Below, one piece after another: positions 49,308 to 58,488 of a stretch of DNA of 64,000 nucleotides (position 1 is the stretch's first letter; every line of letters starts with the position of its first letter). The notes beneath the pieces are model-generated. The model saw nothing but the letters and a program-made list of their open reading frames with translations, had not been told where the DNA came from and did not search any database. Source of the DNA: an uncultured Marinobacter sp. (GTDB lineage: Bacteria; Pseudomonadota; Gammaproteobacteria; Pseudomonadales; Oleiphilaceae); NCBI RefSeq assembly GCF_913055835.1, contig NZ_CAJXKQ010000020.1:1-64000 (forward strand), in the 5' to 3' direction. Position numbers and translations under genes: made by a program.

Positions 49308-50747
49308 ATGATGAGCGCCCCGGCAGACCTTCGCAACGCCAGCAGCTCCGCTGGCAGAACCCTTGCGTCTGAGGCATCGGGCAACCCGATCGCCATTCCG
49401 CCAATGCCCGATTACAACGGCCGGGTTCTGGCGTATACGTCTACTGCCGCCATTATCGTTACCGGTGTTTTGCAGGGCGCATTTCCCCAATGGCTTCTAT
49501 GGCTTGTGGCCGGGGCGCTGACCTGGCCCCACATTGCTCACGCCCTGACCCGACGAACGTTCCTGAGAAACTCGCCACGCATCCGTCAGAAAATGCTGAT
49601 TTTCGATTGCGTTGTAGGCGGCGCGTTTATCGGCTGCATCGGGCTGATCGTCATCCCCTCCCTGGCAGTCGCGCTGATGCTGATGTTCAGCTGCCTGATA
49701 GTCGGTGGTATCCGCCAGTGGCTCATGGGCACCGTTTTCATGGCCGCCGCCATTGCTGGCTCTGTCGCTATCCTTGGCCCCGCAGACGGACCACATTCGC
49801 CACTGCTCACAAGCATTGTGTCGATTCTCTCAACCGGGCTTTATATCTGCGTCACTGCCTATTACTCCCACCAACAGGCACGGGCGTTGATGCTGGCAAA
49901 AACCCAGATCCAGAACCAGCGTGAGCAGTCCATCGCGCTCTCCCACAAGCTTTCCAAGTACCTCTCGCCCCAGGTCTGGCAGTCGATCTTTACCGGCGAG
50001 CGGGATGTGCGACTGGAAACCCAGCGCAAAAAGCTGGCGGTATTCTTCTCAGACATCAAAGGTTTCACCGAGCTCTCCGAGGAAATGGAGCCCGAAGCCC
50101 TGACCGAGCTACTGAATCACTACTTCAACGAAATGTCCGAAGTGGCCCTGAAATATGGCGGCACTATCGACAAATTCGTTGGCGATTCCATCATGGTGTT
50201 CTTTGGCGACCCAACCAGCCGGGGCCAGCGGGAGGACGCCTTTGCCTGCGTCTCCATGGCCATCGAGATGCGCAAGCACATGAAGATCATGCGCCAGAAA
50301 TGGCGCAGCCAGGGCATCAAGACCCCGCTTGAAATTCGTATGGGGATCAGCACCGGTTACACAACCGTAGGTAACTTCGGCGCGGAAAACCGGATGGACT
50401 ACACCATCATCGGCAAGGAAGTGAATCTTGCCAGCCGGCTTGAATCCCTGGCAGAACCGGGTGAAATCCTGGTTTCCTACGAGACCTTCTCGCTGATCAA
50501 GGACAAGATCATGTGCCGGGACAAGGGCGAAATCACCGTGAAAGGCTTCGGCAAGCCCGTGCCTATTTATGAGGTGGTGGATTTCCGCCGCGACATGGGC
50601 CCCAACCGCAGCTTCCTCGAGCACGAGCACAGTGGCTTCGCCATGTATCTGGACTCAGACAAGATTACCGAGAAAGAACGCCAATCCATTCTGAACGCGC
50701 TCGAAGACGCCGCAGACCGTCTGCGCCGGGAAGAGGATGTTTCCTGA
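49308..50747 (+). CDS. cyaB: MASE2-type class III adenylate cyclase (CyaB-like)
   Basis: Product of 479 residues. A cytoplasmic lead is followed by six or so membrane helices (about 40-190, MASE2-type), then a class III cyclase domain (about 245-430). Cyclase residues are visible: AVFFSDIKGFTELSE (metal Asp), DKFVGDSIMVFFGDP (second metal Asp), RMGISTGYTTVGNFG and RMDYTIIGKEVNLASRL. Pseudomonas aeruginosa CyaB has the same plan and is the main cAMP source for Vfr. ATG at 49308 is one base after the DUF962 stop. Confidence 0.92.
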   Translation: MMSAPADLRNASSSAGRTLASEASGNPIAIPPMPDYNGRVLAYTSTAAIIVTGVLQGAFPQWLLWLVAGALTWPHIAHALTRRTFLRNSPRIRQKMLIFDCVVGGAFIGCIGLIVIPSLAVALMLMFSCLIVGGIRQWLMGTVFMAAAIAGSVAILGPADGPHSPLLTSIVSILSTGLYICVTAYYSHQQARALMLAKTQIQNQREQSIALSHKLSKYLSPQVWQSIFTGERDVRLETQRKKLAVFFSDIKGFTELSEEMEPEALTELLNHYFNEMSEVALKYGGTIDKFVGDSIMVFFGDPTSRGQREDAFACVSMAIEMRKHMKIMRQKWRSQGIKTPLEIRMGISTGYTTVGNFGAENRMDYTIIGKEVNLASRLESLAEPGEILVSYETFSLIKDKIMCRDKGEITVKGFGKPVPIYEVVDFRRDMGPNRSFLEHEHSGFAMYLDSDKITEKERQSILNALEDAADRLRREEDVS

Positions 50748-50777
50748 GGCGCATCCCTGCGCTCAACTCAATTCTTC

Positions 50778-51596
50778 TTACTGACGTATCAGTCGCGGCC
50801 CGACATCCTTGCCGGTTTCCGTGCTTCGCCAGGGATTGATATCCAGCCCGCCCCGGCGGGTATATCGGGCAACGACTGTCAGCGACTCCGGATCGCATCG
50901 GCTCATCAGATCGGTAAACACCGTTTCCACGCAATGCTCGTGGAAATCCTGTTTCTGCCGGAAGCTCACCACGTACCGCAGCAAACCAGCCCTGTCGATT
51001 TTCGGGCCAGTGTAGCTCACCAGCAAAGTGGCCCAGTCCGGCTGGCCCGTCACCGGGCAGTTGCTCTTGAGCAGATGGGAGCACAGTTGCTCAGTCACTA
51101 TGTCTTTGCCTGCCTTCAGAGAGCCCGGTGAATACTCGTACACCACATCGCTCACAGGTTCGTCGTCAATCAACTCGAACCCCGCAGGCCGGCCAATGGC
51201 CTCTCCGGATTCGTCCACACTTAACAGGTTAACCTGTACCGCACCGCCGCAAGCACTGGAAAGATCCTGGGCAATCACCTCCGCCACCTGCTCACGGGAG
51301 GAGTAAAGCGCCTGGTTCAGGGAATTGAGGTACAGCTTGAGCGATTTGGACTCGATGATTGAAGGGGATGCTGCCGGGAAGACAATCTCTGCCCAGGCTA
51401 CCTCCGGCACGCCGCTTGAGCGCAGCCAGGAGATTTCCCAGGCCTGCCACAGGTCTTCGCCAAACCATGGCCAGCGGCCGTCGTCCAGCCCCAGGCGGCG
51501 GCGGTTTTCCTCCCTCGCCACGGGGAACAACAGGCCCGGGTCGTAGCTGTCCGGGTAATCGCTTGTCTTGCCAAGCGGCGCGTCATTGAGTGCCAT
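50778..51596 (-). CDS. queF: NADPH-dependent 7-cyano-7-deazaguanine reductase QueF
   Basis: Product of 272 residues, matching the long, two-domain QueF form of gammaproteobacteria. It reduces preQ0 to preQ1, the base that Tgt inserts. The catalytic Cys is in LLKSNCPVTGQPDWA; the family specificity signature is in ESKSLKLYLNS. It lies about 15 kb from tgt-queA, so the queuosine genes are split. Confidence 0.95.
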   Translation of the reverse strand: MALNDAPLGKTSDYPDSYDPGLLFPVAREENRRRLGLDDGRWPWFGEDLWQAWEISWLRSSGVPEVAWAEIVFPAASPSIIESKSLKLYLNSLNQALYSSREQVAEVIAQDLSSACGGAVQVNLLSVDESGEAIGRPAGFELIDDEPVSDVVYEYSPGSLKAGKDIVTEQLCSHLLKSNCPVTGQPDWATLLVSYTGPKIDRAGLLRYVVSFRQKQDFHEHCVETVFTDLMSRCDPESLTVVARYTRRGGLDINPWRSTETGKDVGPRLIRQ

Positions 51597-51610
51597 AGGT
51601 GTTCCTGAAA

Positions 51611-52384
51611 TCAGTGGCGAATACCTTTACCACGCTCAAGCATTCTGAGTGCAATGAATGCCAGCAAGGAGATGAAAACCAGAATCATACCAAGAGAGAC
51701 AAACGGATTAACGTCTGACACGCCCAGAATTCCATACCGGAAGCCATTAACCATATACAGGATGGGATTGGCCATGGATACGCCCTGCCAGAACCCTGGC
51801 AGCAGATCAATGCTGTAGAACACACCACCCAGATAAGTAAGGGGTGTCAGTACGAAGGTGGGCACGATGGAGATGTCATCAAACTTCGTTGCCAGCATGG
51901 CGTTTATAAAACCGCCCAATGCGAACAGCGCAGACGTCAAGAAAACCGTCAAAACCATCATGGGCAGGTTGTGGATCGACAACCGGGTGAACGCCAATGA
52001 CAGCAACGTGACAATGAGGCCAATACCCAGGCCCCGGGCCATGCCTCCGGTCACATAACCGGCGAGGATCACCCAGTTCGGCACCGGGGACACCAGGAGC
52101 TCTTCAATGCTGCGCTGGAACTTCATGGAGAAAAACGACGACACCACGTTGGCGTAGGAGCTTGTGATCACTGCCATCATGACCAGCCCGGGTACGATGA
52201 ACGACATATAATCAAAGCCGCCCATTTCGCCAATTCGGGAACCGATCAGGTTGCCGAAAATAATGAAATACAGGGTCATCGTAACCGCCGGCGGCAGCAG
52301 CGTCTGCGCCCAGATTCGGGTAAATCGGCGCACCTCACGGACAACAATGGTGCTGAAGGCTGTAAACAAAGCGTGCGGTGTCAT
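51611..52384 (-). CDS. yadH: ABC-2 type exporter permease (YadH-like)
   Basis: Product of 257 residues with six membrane helices and the ABC-2 permease pattern (FGNLIGSRIGEMGGFDYMSFIVPGLVMM; LTPLTYLGGVFYSIDLLPGFWQ). Forms an exporter with the ATPase gene overlapping it by 4 bases. The substrate is unknown; similar pairs in E. coli (YadGH) are uncharacterised. Confidence 0.9.
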   Translation of the reverse strand: MTPHALFTAFSTIVVREVRRFTRIWAQTLLPPAVTMTLYFIIFGNLIGSRIGEMGGFDYMSFIVPGLVMMAVITSSYANVVSSFFSMKFQRSIEELLVSPVPNWVILAGYVTGGMARGLGIGLIVTLLSLAFTRLSIHNLPMMVLTVFLTSALFALGGFINAMLATKFDDISIVPTFVLTPLTYLGGVFYSIDLLPGFWQGVSMANPILYMVNGFRYGILGVSDVNPFVSLGMILVFISLLAFIALRMLERGKGIRH

Positions 52385-53331
52385 GCTGCACCCTCCACTG
52401 CCTTGCTGGATTCCGCGGCGTTCTCCTCAACCATGCGAATGAACAGCTCCTCCAGACGGTTGGCCTTGGTTCTCATGCTGACCACCTTGATGCCCCGCCG
52501 TTCAAGCTCCACAAACACCTGGTTGAGCCCCTGGCCTTTCTCCACTTCCACCTCCAGAGCTCCCTCCGCGTCGAGGCGTGTCGGAAAGCCGTTCAGTTCG
52601 GGCGCGGAATCCAGGGGCTTCTCGGTATCCAACACAAAAGTCTCCAGACTCAGTTGCTGCAGCAAGGCCTTCTTGCTGGTGTGCCGGAGGATTTTGCCAT
52701 GGTCGATAATGGCAATGTTGCGGCAAAGGGCTTCCGCTTCCTCCAGGTAATGGGTCGTCAGGATGATGGTGGTACCCTGGCGGTTCATCTCTTCCAGAAA
52801 GGTCCACATGGAACGGCGCAGCTCAATATCCACGCCGGCGGTGGGCTCGTCCAGAATCAGCAGTTTTGGCTCGTGGACCAGAGCGCGGGCAATCATCAGA
52901 CGGCGCTTCATGCCACCGGACAGCATGCGGGCCGGGGTGTCCCGCTTGTCCCAGAGCCCGAGCTTTTTCAGGTATTTCTCGGCCGAGGCCGAGGCCTGCT
53001 TCAACGGAATTCCGTAGTAACCGGCCTGGGTGGTCACAATATCGAAGACTTTCTCGAACTGGTTGAAGTTGAACTCCTGAGGCACCACGCCGAGATTCAG
53101 CTTGGCATCGGAGAGATGAGTATCAGTGTCATACCCGAAAACACGCACCTTGCCCGCTGTCTTGTTCACCAGGGAGCAAACGATACCAAGGGTGGTCGAT
53201 TTTCCGGCCCCGTTGGGCCCCAGCAAGGCGAAGAAATCCCCTTCAGCAACGTGCAGATCAATCCCCTTGAGGGCCTGGAACCCATCACCGTAGGTCTTGG
53301 TGAGGCCCTCAATTTCCAGTGCATTGGTCAT
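52381..53331 (-). CDS. yadG: ABC-2 type exporter ATPase (YadG-like)
   Basis: Product of 316 residues. Walker A GPNGAGKSTTLG, signature LSGGMKRR, Walker B LLILDEPTAGVD and the switch His in TTHYLEEA. A C-terminal extension of about 80 residues follows, as in YadG. Energises the YadH-like permease, to which it is coupled by an ATGA junction. Confidence 0.92.
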   Translation of the reverse strand: MTNALEIEGLTKTYGDGFQALKGIDLHVAEGDFFALLGPNGAGKSTTLGIVCSLVNKTAGKVRVFGYDTDTHLSDAKLNLGVVPQEFNFNQFEKVFDIVTTQAGYYGIPLKQASASAEKYLKKLGLWDKRDTPARMLSGGMKRRLMIARALVHEPKLLILDEPTAGVDIELRRSMWTFLEEMNRQGTTIILTTHYLEEAEALCRNIAIIDHGKILRHTSKKALLQQLSLETFVLDTEKPLDSAPELNGFPTRLDAEGALEVEVEKGQGLNQVFVELERRGIKVVSMRTKANRLEELFIRMVEENAAESSKAVEGAA

Positions 53332-53593
53332 AGATCATCCCGATTCGGTAAAAAACGGCAATGAACGGCTCAAGCCGCCAGCCAGAATTTAGAGTGCTAA
53401 TTATTGTGGCGAAGCCGCTGATTTCAAGGCCCTTATCAGCCGGAGACATCCCCTTGGCCAATAACGGAAACTGCGACAGGAATCCCGATATGAGGCAAAC
53501 CCCGCCCCTATAATGCGGTTACAACAATTTACAAAAGGGGCTACCGCACCCTGAGTGCGGGCGCGCTGAATCGAAGGGAATGTACGAGTAACC

Positions 53594-54709
53594 ATGAGAT
53601 CCGTTCACCGCATCCGACTAACGTTTACCCTGCTGGGCGCCCTCGCCCTCTCTGGCTGCCTGGATGAGGACGGCGGCTCTGGCGACGACACCAGCACAGG
53701 CCGGGTCAATTACAACGGCTTTAACGGCCTTTCCTACCAGACTGCGAGCCAATCGGGCATCACGAACTCGGCGGGGGAGTTCCGTTACTATCCCGGGGAA
53801 ACACTCACCTTCCGCGTTGGCGACCTACCTTTGGTCAGTGGTGTTCCGGCCCGGCAATATGTGACGCTGCTCGAGTTCTTCGAGAACACTCGCACAGAGC
53901 TGCAATCGCCAATGGTCGACGACGAAGGCCTGAGCACCCACACGCTGACCGAGCAACTGGTTTTGGAAGACACGACACTGATGAACATCTCCCGCTTCCT
54001 GATGCTTCTGAACTGGAGCCAGAATGTTGCCGAGGGAGAGGGTATCGATATCCGCAACCGGGTGATTGCGCAACTGAATGCCGCCCTGCCTGACCTGACA
54101 GCACCTGTCGATTTCAGTGTCAGCGAATCCGAATTCACCGCCACCAATCCCCTGTCTCCGGCCAATCAGCTGCTGGCCGCCATCTGCTTTTACCCGGAAG
54201 ACGATGAACTCTGCGAGGATCCACCAACCCAGGAAGAGATCGACAACGCTCCTCCACGGCCAGAGAACGACGAGGATCGCGACCCGGACATTGAATACAG
54301 CGAAGACCTGCAGGCCAAAAAGGACCGGATCGAAAATGCCGTGCGCTCCATGGAAGATATCGACTCGGAAGATGCCCAGACTTATCTCACGCGGGAACTG
54401 AAGGCGATTAGCACAACCGTCGCAAACCGCTATTTCCTCGACGACGACGTAGCCAGCCACCCCTCCACCGATACAGCCCTGAAGCAGGTTTCGGTTCGAA
54501 AGATCGGGGGCGGACTCTCGCTGGCCGAGCTGGAAGCCATCAGCACACGCCCGCAGGATGTTCAGATAAACTCAGCTGACTGGCAAAGCGGAAAAGTGGA
54601 ATATTTTGTTGCTGGCCCCTCCGGCGGAGAATCAGAGCTGCTGCTCAGCTTCCGTCCGGAGGATACCTATCGGTGGGTTCGCAAACAGCTGCGTGTGATT
54701 ATCCGCTGA
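53594..54709 (+). CDS. Predicted lipoprotein of unknown function
   Basis: Product of 371 residues with a lipobox LSGC (Cys about 22), then an acidic linker DEDGGSGDDTSTG. The mature protein is acidic, with an early beta-rich part (NYNGFNGLSYQTASQSGITNSAGEFRYYPG) and a helical middle. Related proteins in Pseudomonas and Marinobacter carry misleading transporter names. Promoter -10 TATAAT lies at 53509-53514. It ends 11 bases inside the convergent HD-GYP-like gene. Confidence 0.8.
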   Translation: MRSVHRIRLTFTLLGALALSGCLDEDGGSGDDTSTGRVNYNGFNGLSYQTASQSGITNSAGEFRYYPGETLTFRVGDLPLVSGVPARQYVTLLEFFENTRTELQSPMVDDEGLSTHTLTEQLVLEDTTLMNISRFLMLLNWSQNVAEGEGIDIRNRVIAQLNAALPDLTAPVDFSVSESEFTATNPLSPANQLLAAICFYPEDDELCEDPPTQEEIDNAPPRPENDEDRDPDIEYSEDLQAKKDRIENAVRSMEDIDSEDAQTYLTRELKAISTTVANRYFLDDDVASHPSTDTALKQVSVRKIGGGLSLAELEAISTRPQDVQINSADWQSGKVEYFVAGPSGGESELLLSFRPEDTYRWVRKQLRVIIR

Positions 54710-56006
54710 TCAGGCGGGACAGGCTCCAGCGTGACTCAACCCCGGTTACATCGTAGTAGGACGGGTCCAGACCTTCCGTGCCATGCGGCAGGCAATCACG
54801 AATACGCACCGTTTCCGCCGCTTCCTTGCCTTCGTTGTACCGGGCCAGATCAATGATCTTTGCCGTTTTCAATGGCCGGGAAGCCGCATCTGTCATTACC
54901 ATGACACGGGGCCAGAGCCGGCGTTCCGGAGAGTGTGAAACCACGATGCCGCGTTGGCCGTCACTAAGCTCCACGAGGCTGCCGGTGGGGTAGATACCAA
55001 TTGCCTGGATGAAATTCTCCACCAGGTCTTCCTGGAATTCGATGTTGCGCATCTCGTACAGCAGCGTTACCGCTTTCGCTGGCGTCATCGGCTCGGTGTG
55101 AGAGCGTGGCGCAATCAACGATTCGAAAAATTCCGCGATACCGGCCACTTTGGCCAACAGTGGAATGCGGTCACCCCGAACACCTTCCGGGAAGCCGGAG
55201 CCGTTATGGCGTTCGCGATGTCCCTGGACGACACTGAGCACTGCACGTGAGAGCCCGCTGTTCTCGAGCATGGCAACACCGCGATTAACGTAGCCACGGT
55301 AGGAAAGGTACTCCTCGGCGCTCAGTTGACCCTCACGGGCGAGCAACTCAGGTGGCAGCGTAGTTTTGCCAACCTGTGACAACAGACAGCCGAGGCCAAG
55401 ATGATTGAGAAGACCCTCGTTCAACCCAAGGTGTCGACCACACACCAGAGCCCAGACCGATGTATTCAGGGCATGACTGTAAAGGTAACTGTCATGGGCA
55501 CGTGTGCGACTGAGCCACAATAACGCGTCAGGCTGGCGAACAACGCTGCTCACCATTTTACTGGTGATCGCGGCGATCGGTCTGAGATCCGGAACGCCGT
55601 CTGCACGAAGTGTCTCAAAAAGCTGGTCCAGCGCCGCTTCCACATCGTCGAGCAGACGCCTGGATGTTTTCATTTCCTTTTTGAGGCTGGTAACGGTTTC
55701 GTAGGTGACCGGCTCCCGAATACTCAGGGGTGGCAACTGAAGCTGCTCTCGCCCACCACCACGTTTATTCAGTGTCTTGCCGAAAACCGGCTTGCTACCA
55801 CCTTTTACTTCTTTCGCCTCCCGTGCTTCCGCCACATCGACCATAACCCACTTGCAATGGGAAACGAGCGCGCGAACGTCGTCCTGGGAGCGAATATGGA
55901 AACCCTGAATCGGAAATGGAGTCTGGTGCCACGGCCTGTCCAGATCAGACACGAACATGCCCACTTCCAGATCATGTACTGCGACTTTTTTCTGTTGGAC
56001 ACCCAC
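54699..56006 (-). CDS. DUF3391/HD-GYP protein with degenerate catalytic motifs
   Basis: Product of 435 residues. An N-terminal DUF3391-like region (VHDLEVGMFVSDLDRPWHQTPFPIQGF) is followed by an HD-GYP fold. In active c-di-GMP hydrolases the core is LLHDIGK; here it is LLSQVGK (about 208-214), losing the HD pair. HHERxDGxGYP becomes HRERHNGSGFP, and the later AD-x-x-D is AEFFES. It is probably a c-di-GMP sensor or protein-interaction module rather than an esterase. The ORF continues upstream, but family similarity starts at the GTG at 56006, preceded by GAGGTGG. Confidence 0.82.
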   Translation of the reverse strand: MGVQQKKVAVHDLEVGMFVSDLDRPWHQTPFPIQGFHIRSQDDVRALVSHCKWVMVDVAEAREAKEVKGGSKPVFGKTLNKRGGGREQLQLPPLSIREPVTYETVTSLKKEMKTSRRLLDDVEAALDQLFETLRADGVPDLRPIAAITSKMVSSVVRQPDALLWLSRTRAHDSYLYSHALNTSVWALVCGRHLGLNEGLLNHLGLGCLLSQVGKTTLPPELLAREGQLSAEEYLSYRGYVNRGVAMLENSGLSRAVLSVVQGHRERHNGSGFPEGVRGDRIPLLAKVAGIAEFFESLIAPRSHTEPMTPAKAVTLLYEMRNIEFQEDLVENFIQAIGIYPTGSLVELSDGQRGIVVSHSPERRLWPRVMVMTDAASRPLKTAKIIDLARYNEGKEAAETVRIRDCLPHGTEGLDPSYYDVTGVESRWSLSRLISG

Positions 56007-56182
56007 GGGCCACCTCACACAACAAACTTTTCGATGGCTACCATTCTGACCGAACCGCCGGAAGACACAATTACAATATCGTATCCTCAGGTAACCCAAA
56101 CGCGACAAAGCGTAACGCTAATCTTCAATAGGAAACAAAATGTAGCAACGTGATGGGTATCACATATCAACGTCAGAAAGTG

Positions 56183-56776
56183 TCACTCTGCGTCACATAC
56201 GGATTCGTCAAACTCGGGCAGCCGGGCACGCATCGAACCTCGCGGAGCCTTGCGGACATAGACGGTGTAGGGCACTGAAGAAGCCCTCAGGTAATCAAGG
56301 TTCACGGCATCATCACCCTGCACCTTTTCGACAACTGCGGGAGTACAGGAAACCAGCAACTCCAGTTTACCGTCCAGTTCTGCGATACGGGCCCGCGGAT
56401 CCGACGGATTAATGGCCATGCACCGGGTCGAGCTGTTTGCGGGCTGGCCCGTCCCGGCCACCAGATCCTTGCCCGATTCGCCACAGGCGCGAATGCCCGT
56501 GCCGCAGCCACCCGCATCATCGCCATCACGCAGGCGCCAGACACGGTCACTGCATTGGGTTTCCAGTTTTACCGAGGTTGCCTTGTCAGCGGCAAACCAC
56601 CAACCGGGGTATTCGGCACTCTGCCAGGATATCCTTGCATGCCGCGGTTCCCCTGACGAATTCTCCGCAGGAAACATCGCAAAATGGGAGTAATAGCTGG
56701 CACAACCCGACGTGAGCAAGACCATCAGGCTTGCAAAAACTGGCTTGTACGCTCTGGAAAAGGCTGGAAAGATCAT
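56183..56776 (-). CDS. Predicted lipoprotein, cysteine-containing, unknown function
   Basis: Product of 197 residues with a signal helix and lipobox LTSGC (Cys about 25). The mature part has six further cysteines (for example CSDRVW, GGCGTGIRACG, RCMAI, SCTP) that may form disulfides. I do not recognise the family. It lies 73 bases after the PilZ gene on the same strand and may share its transcript. Ribosome-binding signal is weak. Confidence 0.65.
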   Translation of the reverse strand: MIFPAFSRAYKPVFASLMVLLTSGCASYYSHFAMFPAENSSGEPRHARISWQSAEYPGWWFAADKATSVKLETQCSDRVWRLRDGDDAGGCGTGIRACGESGKDLVAGTGQPANSSTRCMAINPSDPRARIAELDGKLELLVSCTPAVVEKVQGDDAVNLDYLRASSVPYTVYVRKAPRGSMRARLPEFDESVCDAE

Positions 56777-56849
56777 CTGGACGGTGCATCCCTGACGGCG
56801 GCTGAGTTAGCACTGCCATTATCCATGGCAGGGGCCCGGAATCCGCCTA

Positions 56850-57128
56850 TCAGTCACCATTTTGATCAAACTGAAGGCCGTACCCGTCATTGGTTTTACG
56901 TACGACCACCATCTCAAGCACCGGTGCGGGAACAGGCAGGCCCTGCACCTGCACGGTTACCTTGTCACCCAGGGCCGGCGCAAAAGGCTCAGTGTCGACA
57001 ACGATAAAAACACCGCCATCGGAAATATCACGGGTCGAAAATATGAACTCTCCCTGCTCCGCGTGCACGACTTTTACTTTCGCACTCATGGCAGTGCGCA
57101 TGTGCTCTCTTCGATCGTTCCCAACCAT
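56850..57128 (-). CDS. Small PilZ-domain c-di-GMP receptor
   Basis: Stand-alone PilZ domain of 92 residues. The c-di-GMP motifs are intact: the N-terminal RREHMR (R-x3-R) and RDISDGGVFI (D-x-S-x2-G). Small PilZ proteins act by binding partners once loaded with c-di-GMP; the partner is not identifiable here. It sits between the iron transporter region and the Cys-rich lipoprotein gene. Confidence 0.88.
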   Translation of the reverse strand: MVGNDRREHMRTAMSAKVKVVHAEQGEFIFSTRDISDGGVFIVVDTEPFAPALGDKVTVQVQGLPVPAPVLEMVVVRKTNDGYGLQFDQNGD

Positions 57129-57212
57129 CTGAGGATTCCACTACTTTTTGCATAGTTTTTATAGTCTTCCGAAGCATAACACCATTTTCAGAAAAATATG
57201 CCAAAGGAGATA

Positions 57213-57241
57213 TTGACTATACAATTAATAGAAATGAGAAT
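57213..57241 (+). promoter_or_regulatory. Iron-regulated promoter with a Fur-like box
   Basis: -35 TTGACT (57213-57218), 17-base spacer and a -10 like GAGAAT (57236-57241). Overlapping the -10 is AATAGAAATGAGAATGG, which resembles the repeated GATAAT pattern of Fur boxes. It lies about 75 bases before the ferric-iron binding protein gene, the expected place for iron repression. Confidence 0.5.
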
Positions 57242-57316
57242 GGTTGGCGTTTTTAAACGCCTGCAAGTCTCAATGCAGGCAGATCATTAACGGAATCACC
57301 TGAAAAGGATGAGACT

Positions 57317-58333
57317 ATGCGAATGAAACTGGCTGCCACCGCAGCAATCGCCCTTACTGCCATGCCCATGGCCGCCTCCGCAGATGGCGAGGTCAACATT
57401 TATTCTTACCGTCAGGCCTACCTGCTTGAGCCGCTGCTGAATGCTTTCGAGCAGGAAACCGGCATCAAGAGTAACGTTGTATTCGCCAAACAGGGCCTTG
57501 CAGAGCGTCTGGAGCGTGAGGGCCGCAACAGTCCCGCCGACGTGGTGATGACCGTTGATATTTCCCGCCTGAACGAGCTGGTAGAGCGGGATCTGGTCCA
57601 GGACCTGGACAACGACACCCTGGAAGAGAACATCCCTGAAAACCTCCGCCATCCGGACGGCAAATGGTTTGCGTTGACCACCCGAGGTCGCCTGATCTTT
57701 GCCTCCAAAGAGCGTGTAGAGGAAGGCGAAATCACCACCTACGAGCAACTGGCGGACGACAAGTGGGATAACCGGATCTGTACTCGCAGCGGCAAGCACC
57801 CGTACAACATCGCCCTGTTCTCCTCAATGATCGCCCACCATGGTGAGGCCGAGACCGAGAAGTGGCTGGAAGGCCTCAAAGACAACCTGGCCCGCAAGCC
57901 CCAGGGTGGCGACCGTGACCAGATCAAAGCCATTGCAGAGGGCGTCTGTGATATCTCGATCGGCAACAGTTACTACTACGGGAACATGCTGCAGGATGAG
58001 AACCAGCGCCCGATTGCCGAGCAGGTTCGCCTTGTGTTCCCGAACGCTGAGGGCCGGGGAACCCACGTGAACATCAGTGGCATTTCCCTGACCAAGAGCG
58101 CGCCAAACCGCGAGAACGCCATCAAACTAATGGAGTTCCTGTCCTCGCCGGAAGCACAGCGCATCTATGCCGAGGCGAACACCGAATACCCGGCAAACCC
58201 GGAAGTGGAGCCTTCCGGACTGGTTGCCGAGTGGGGTGAAATCAACCCGGACGACCTCTCTCTGCAGGAAATTGCCAACAACCGCAATGCCGCAGTCAAG
58301 CTGGTGGACCGCGTCGATTACGACGGCGAGTAA
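57317..58333 (+). CDS. fbpA: Ferric iron ABC transporter, periplasmic binding protein (FbpA/FutA-like)
   Basis: Product of 338 residues with a signal peptide (AIALTAMPMAASADG). It has the binding-protein fold EVNIYSYRQAYLLEPLL and the tyrosine pair in GNSYYYGNML that ligates Fe(III) in this family. AAAAGGATG precedes the ATG. The neighbouring permease completes two of the three transporter parts; no ATPase gene is adjacent. A Fur-like box upstream suggests iron repression. Confidence 0.93.
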   Translation: MRMKLAATAAIALTAMPMAASADGEVNIYSYRQAYLLEPLLNAFEQETGIKSNVVFAKQGLAERLEREGRNSPADVVMTVDISRLNELVERDLVQDLDNDTLEENIPENLRHPDGKWFALTTRGRLIFASKERVEEGEITTYEQLADDKWDNRICTRSGKHPYNIALFSSMIAHHGEAETEKWLEGLKDNLARKPQGGDRDQIKAIAEGVCDISIGNSYYYGNMLQDENQRPIAEQVRLVFPNAEGRGTHVNISGISLTKSAPNRENAIKLMEFLSSPEAQRIYAEANTEYPANPEVEPSGLVAEWGEINPDDLSLQEIANNRNAAVKLVDRVDYDGE

Positions 58334-58488
58334 TCCCTGGCGGTGAGGGTGGTTCGCCACCCTCACCCGCGATTCGGCGGGCAACAGTCCAAATCGTGGG
58401 TGACGCCAGTCATTGCAGGCATCAGGCCAGGTGACTACAATCTGCAACCTTCAATCGGACAGACCCCACATCCAGACACAGGAACATT

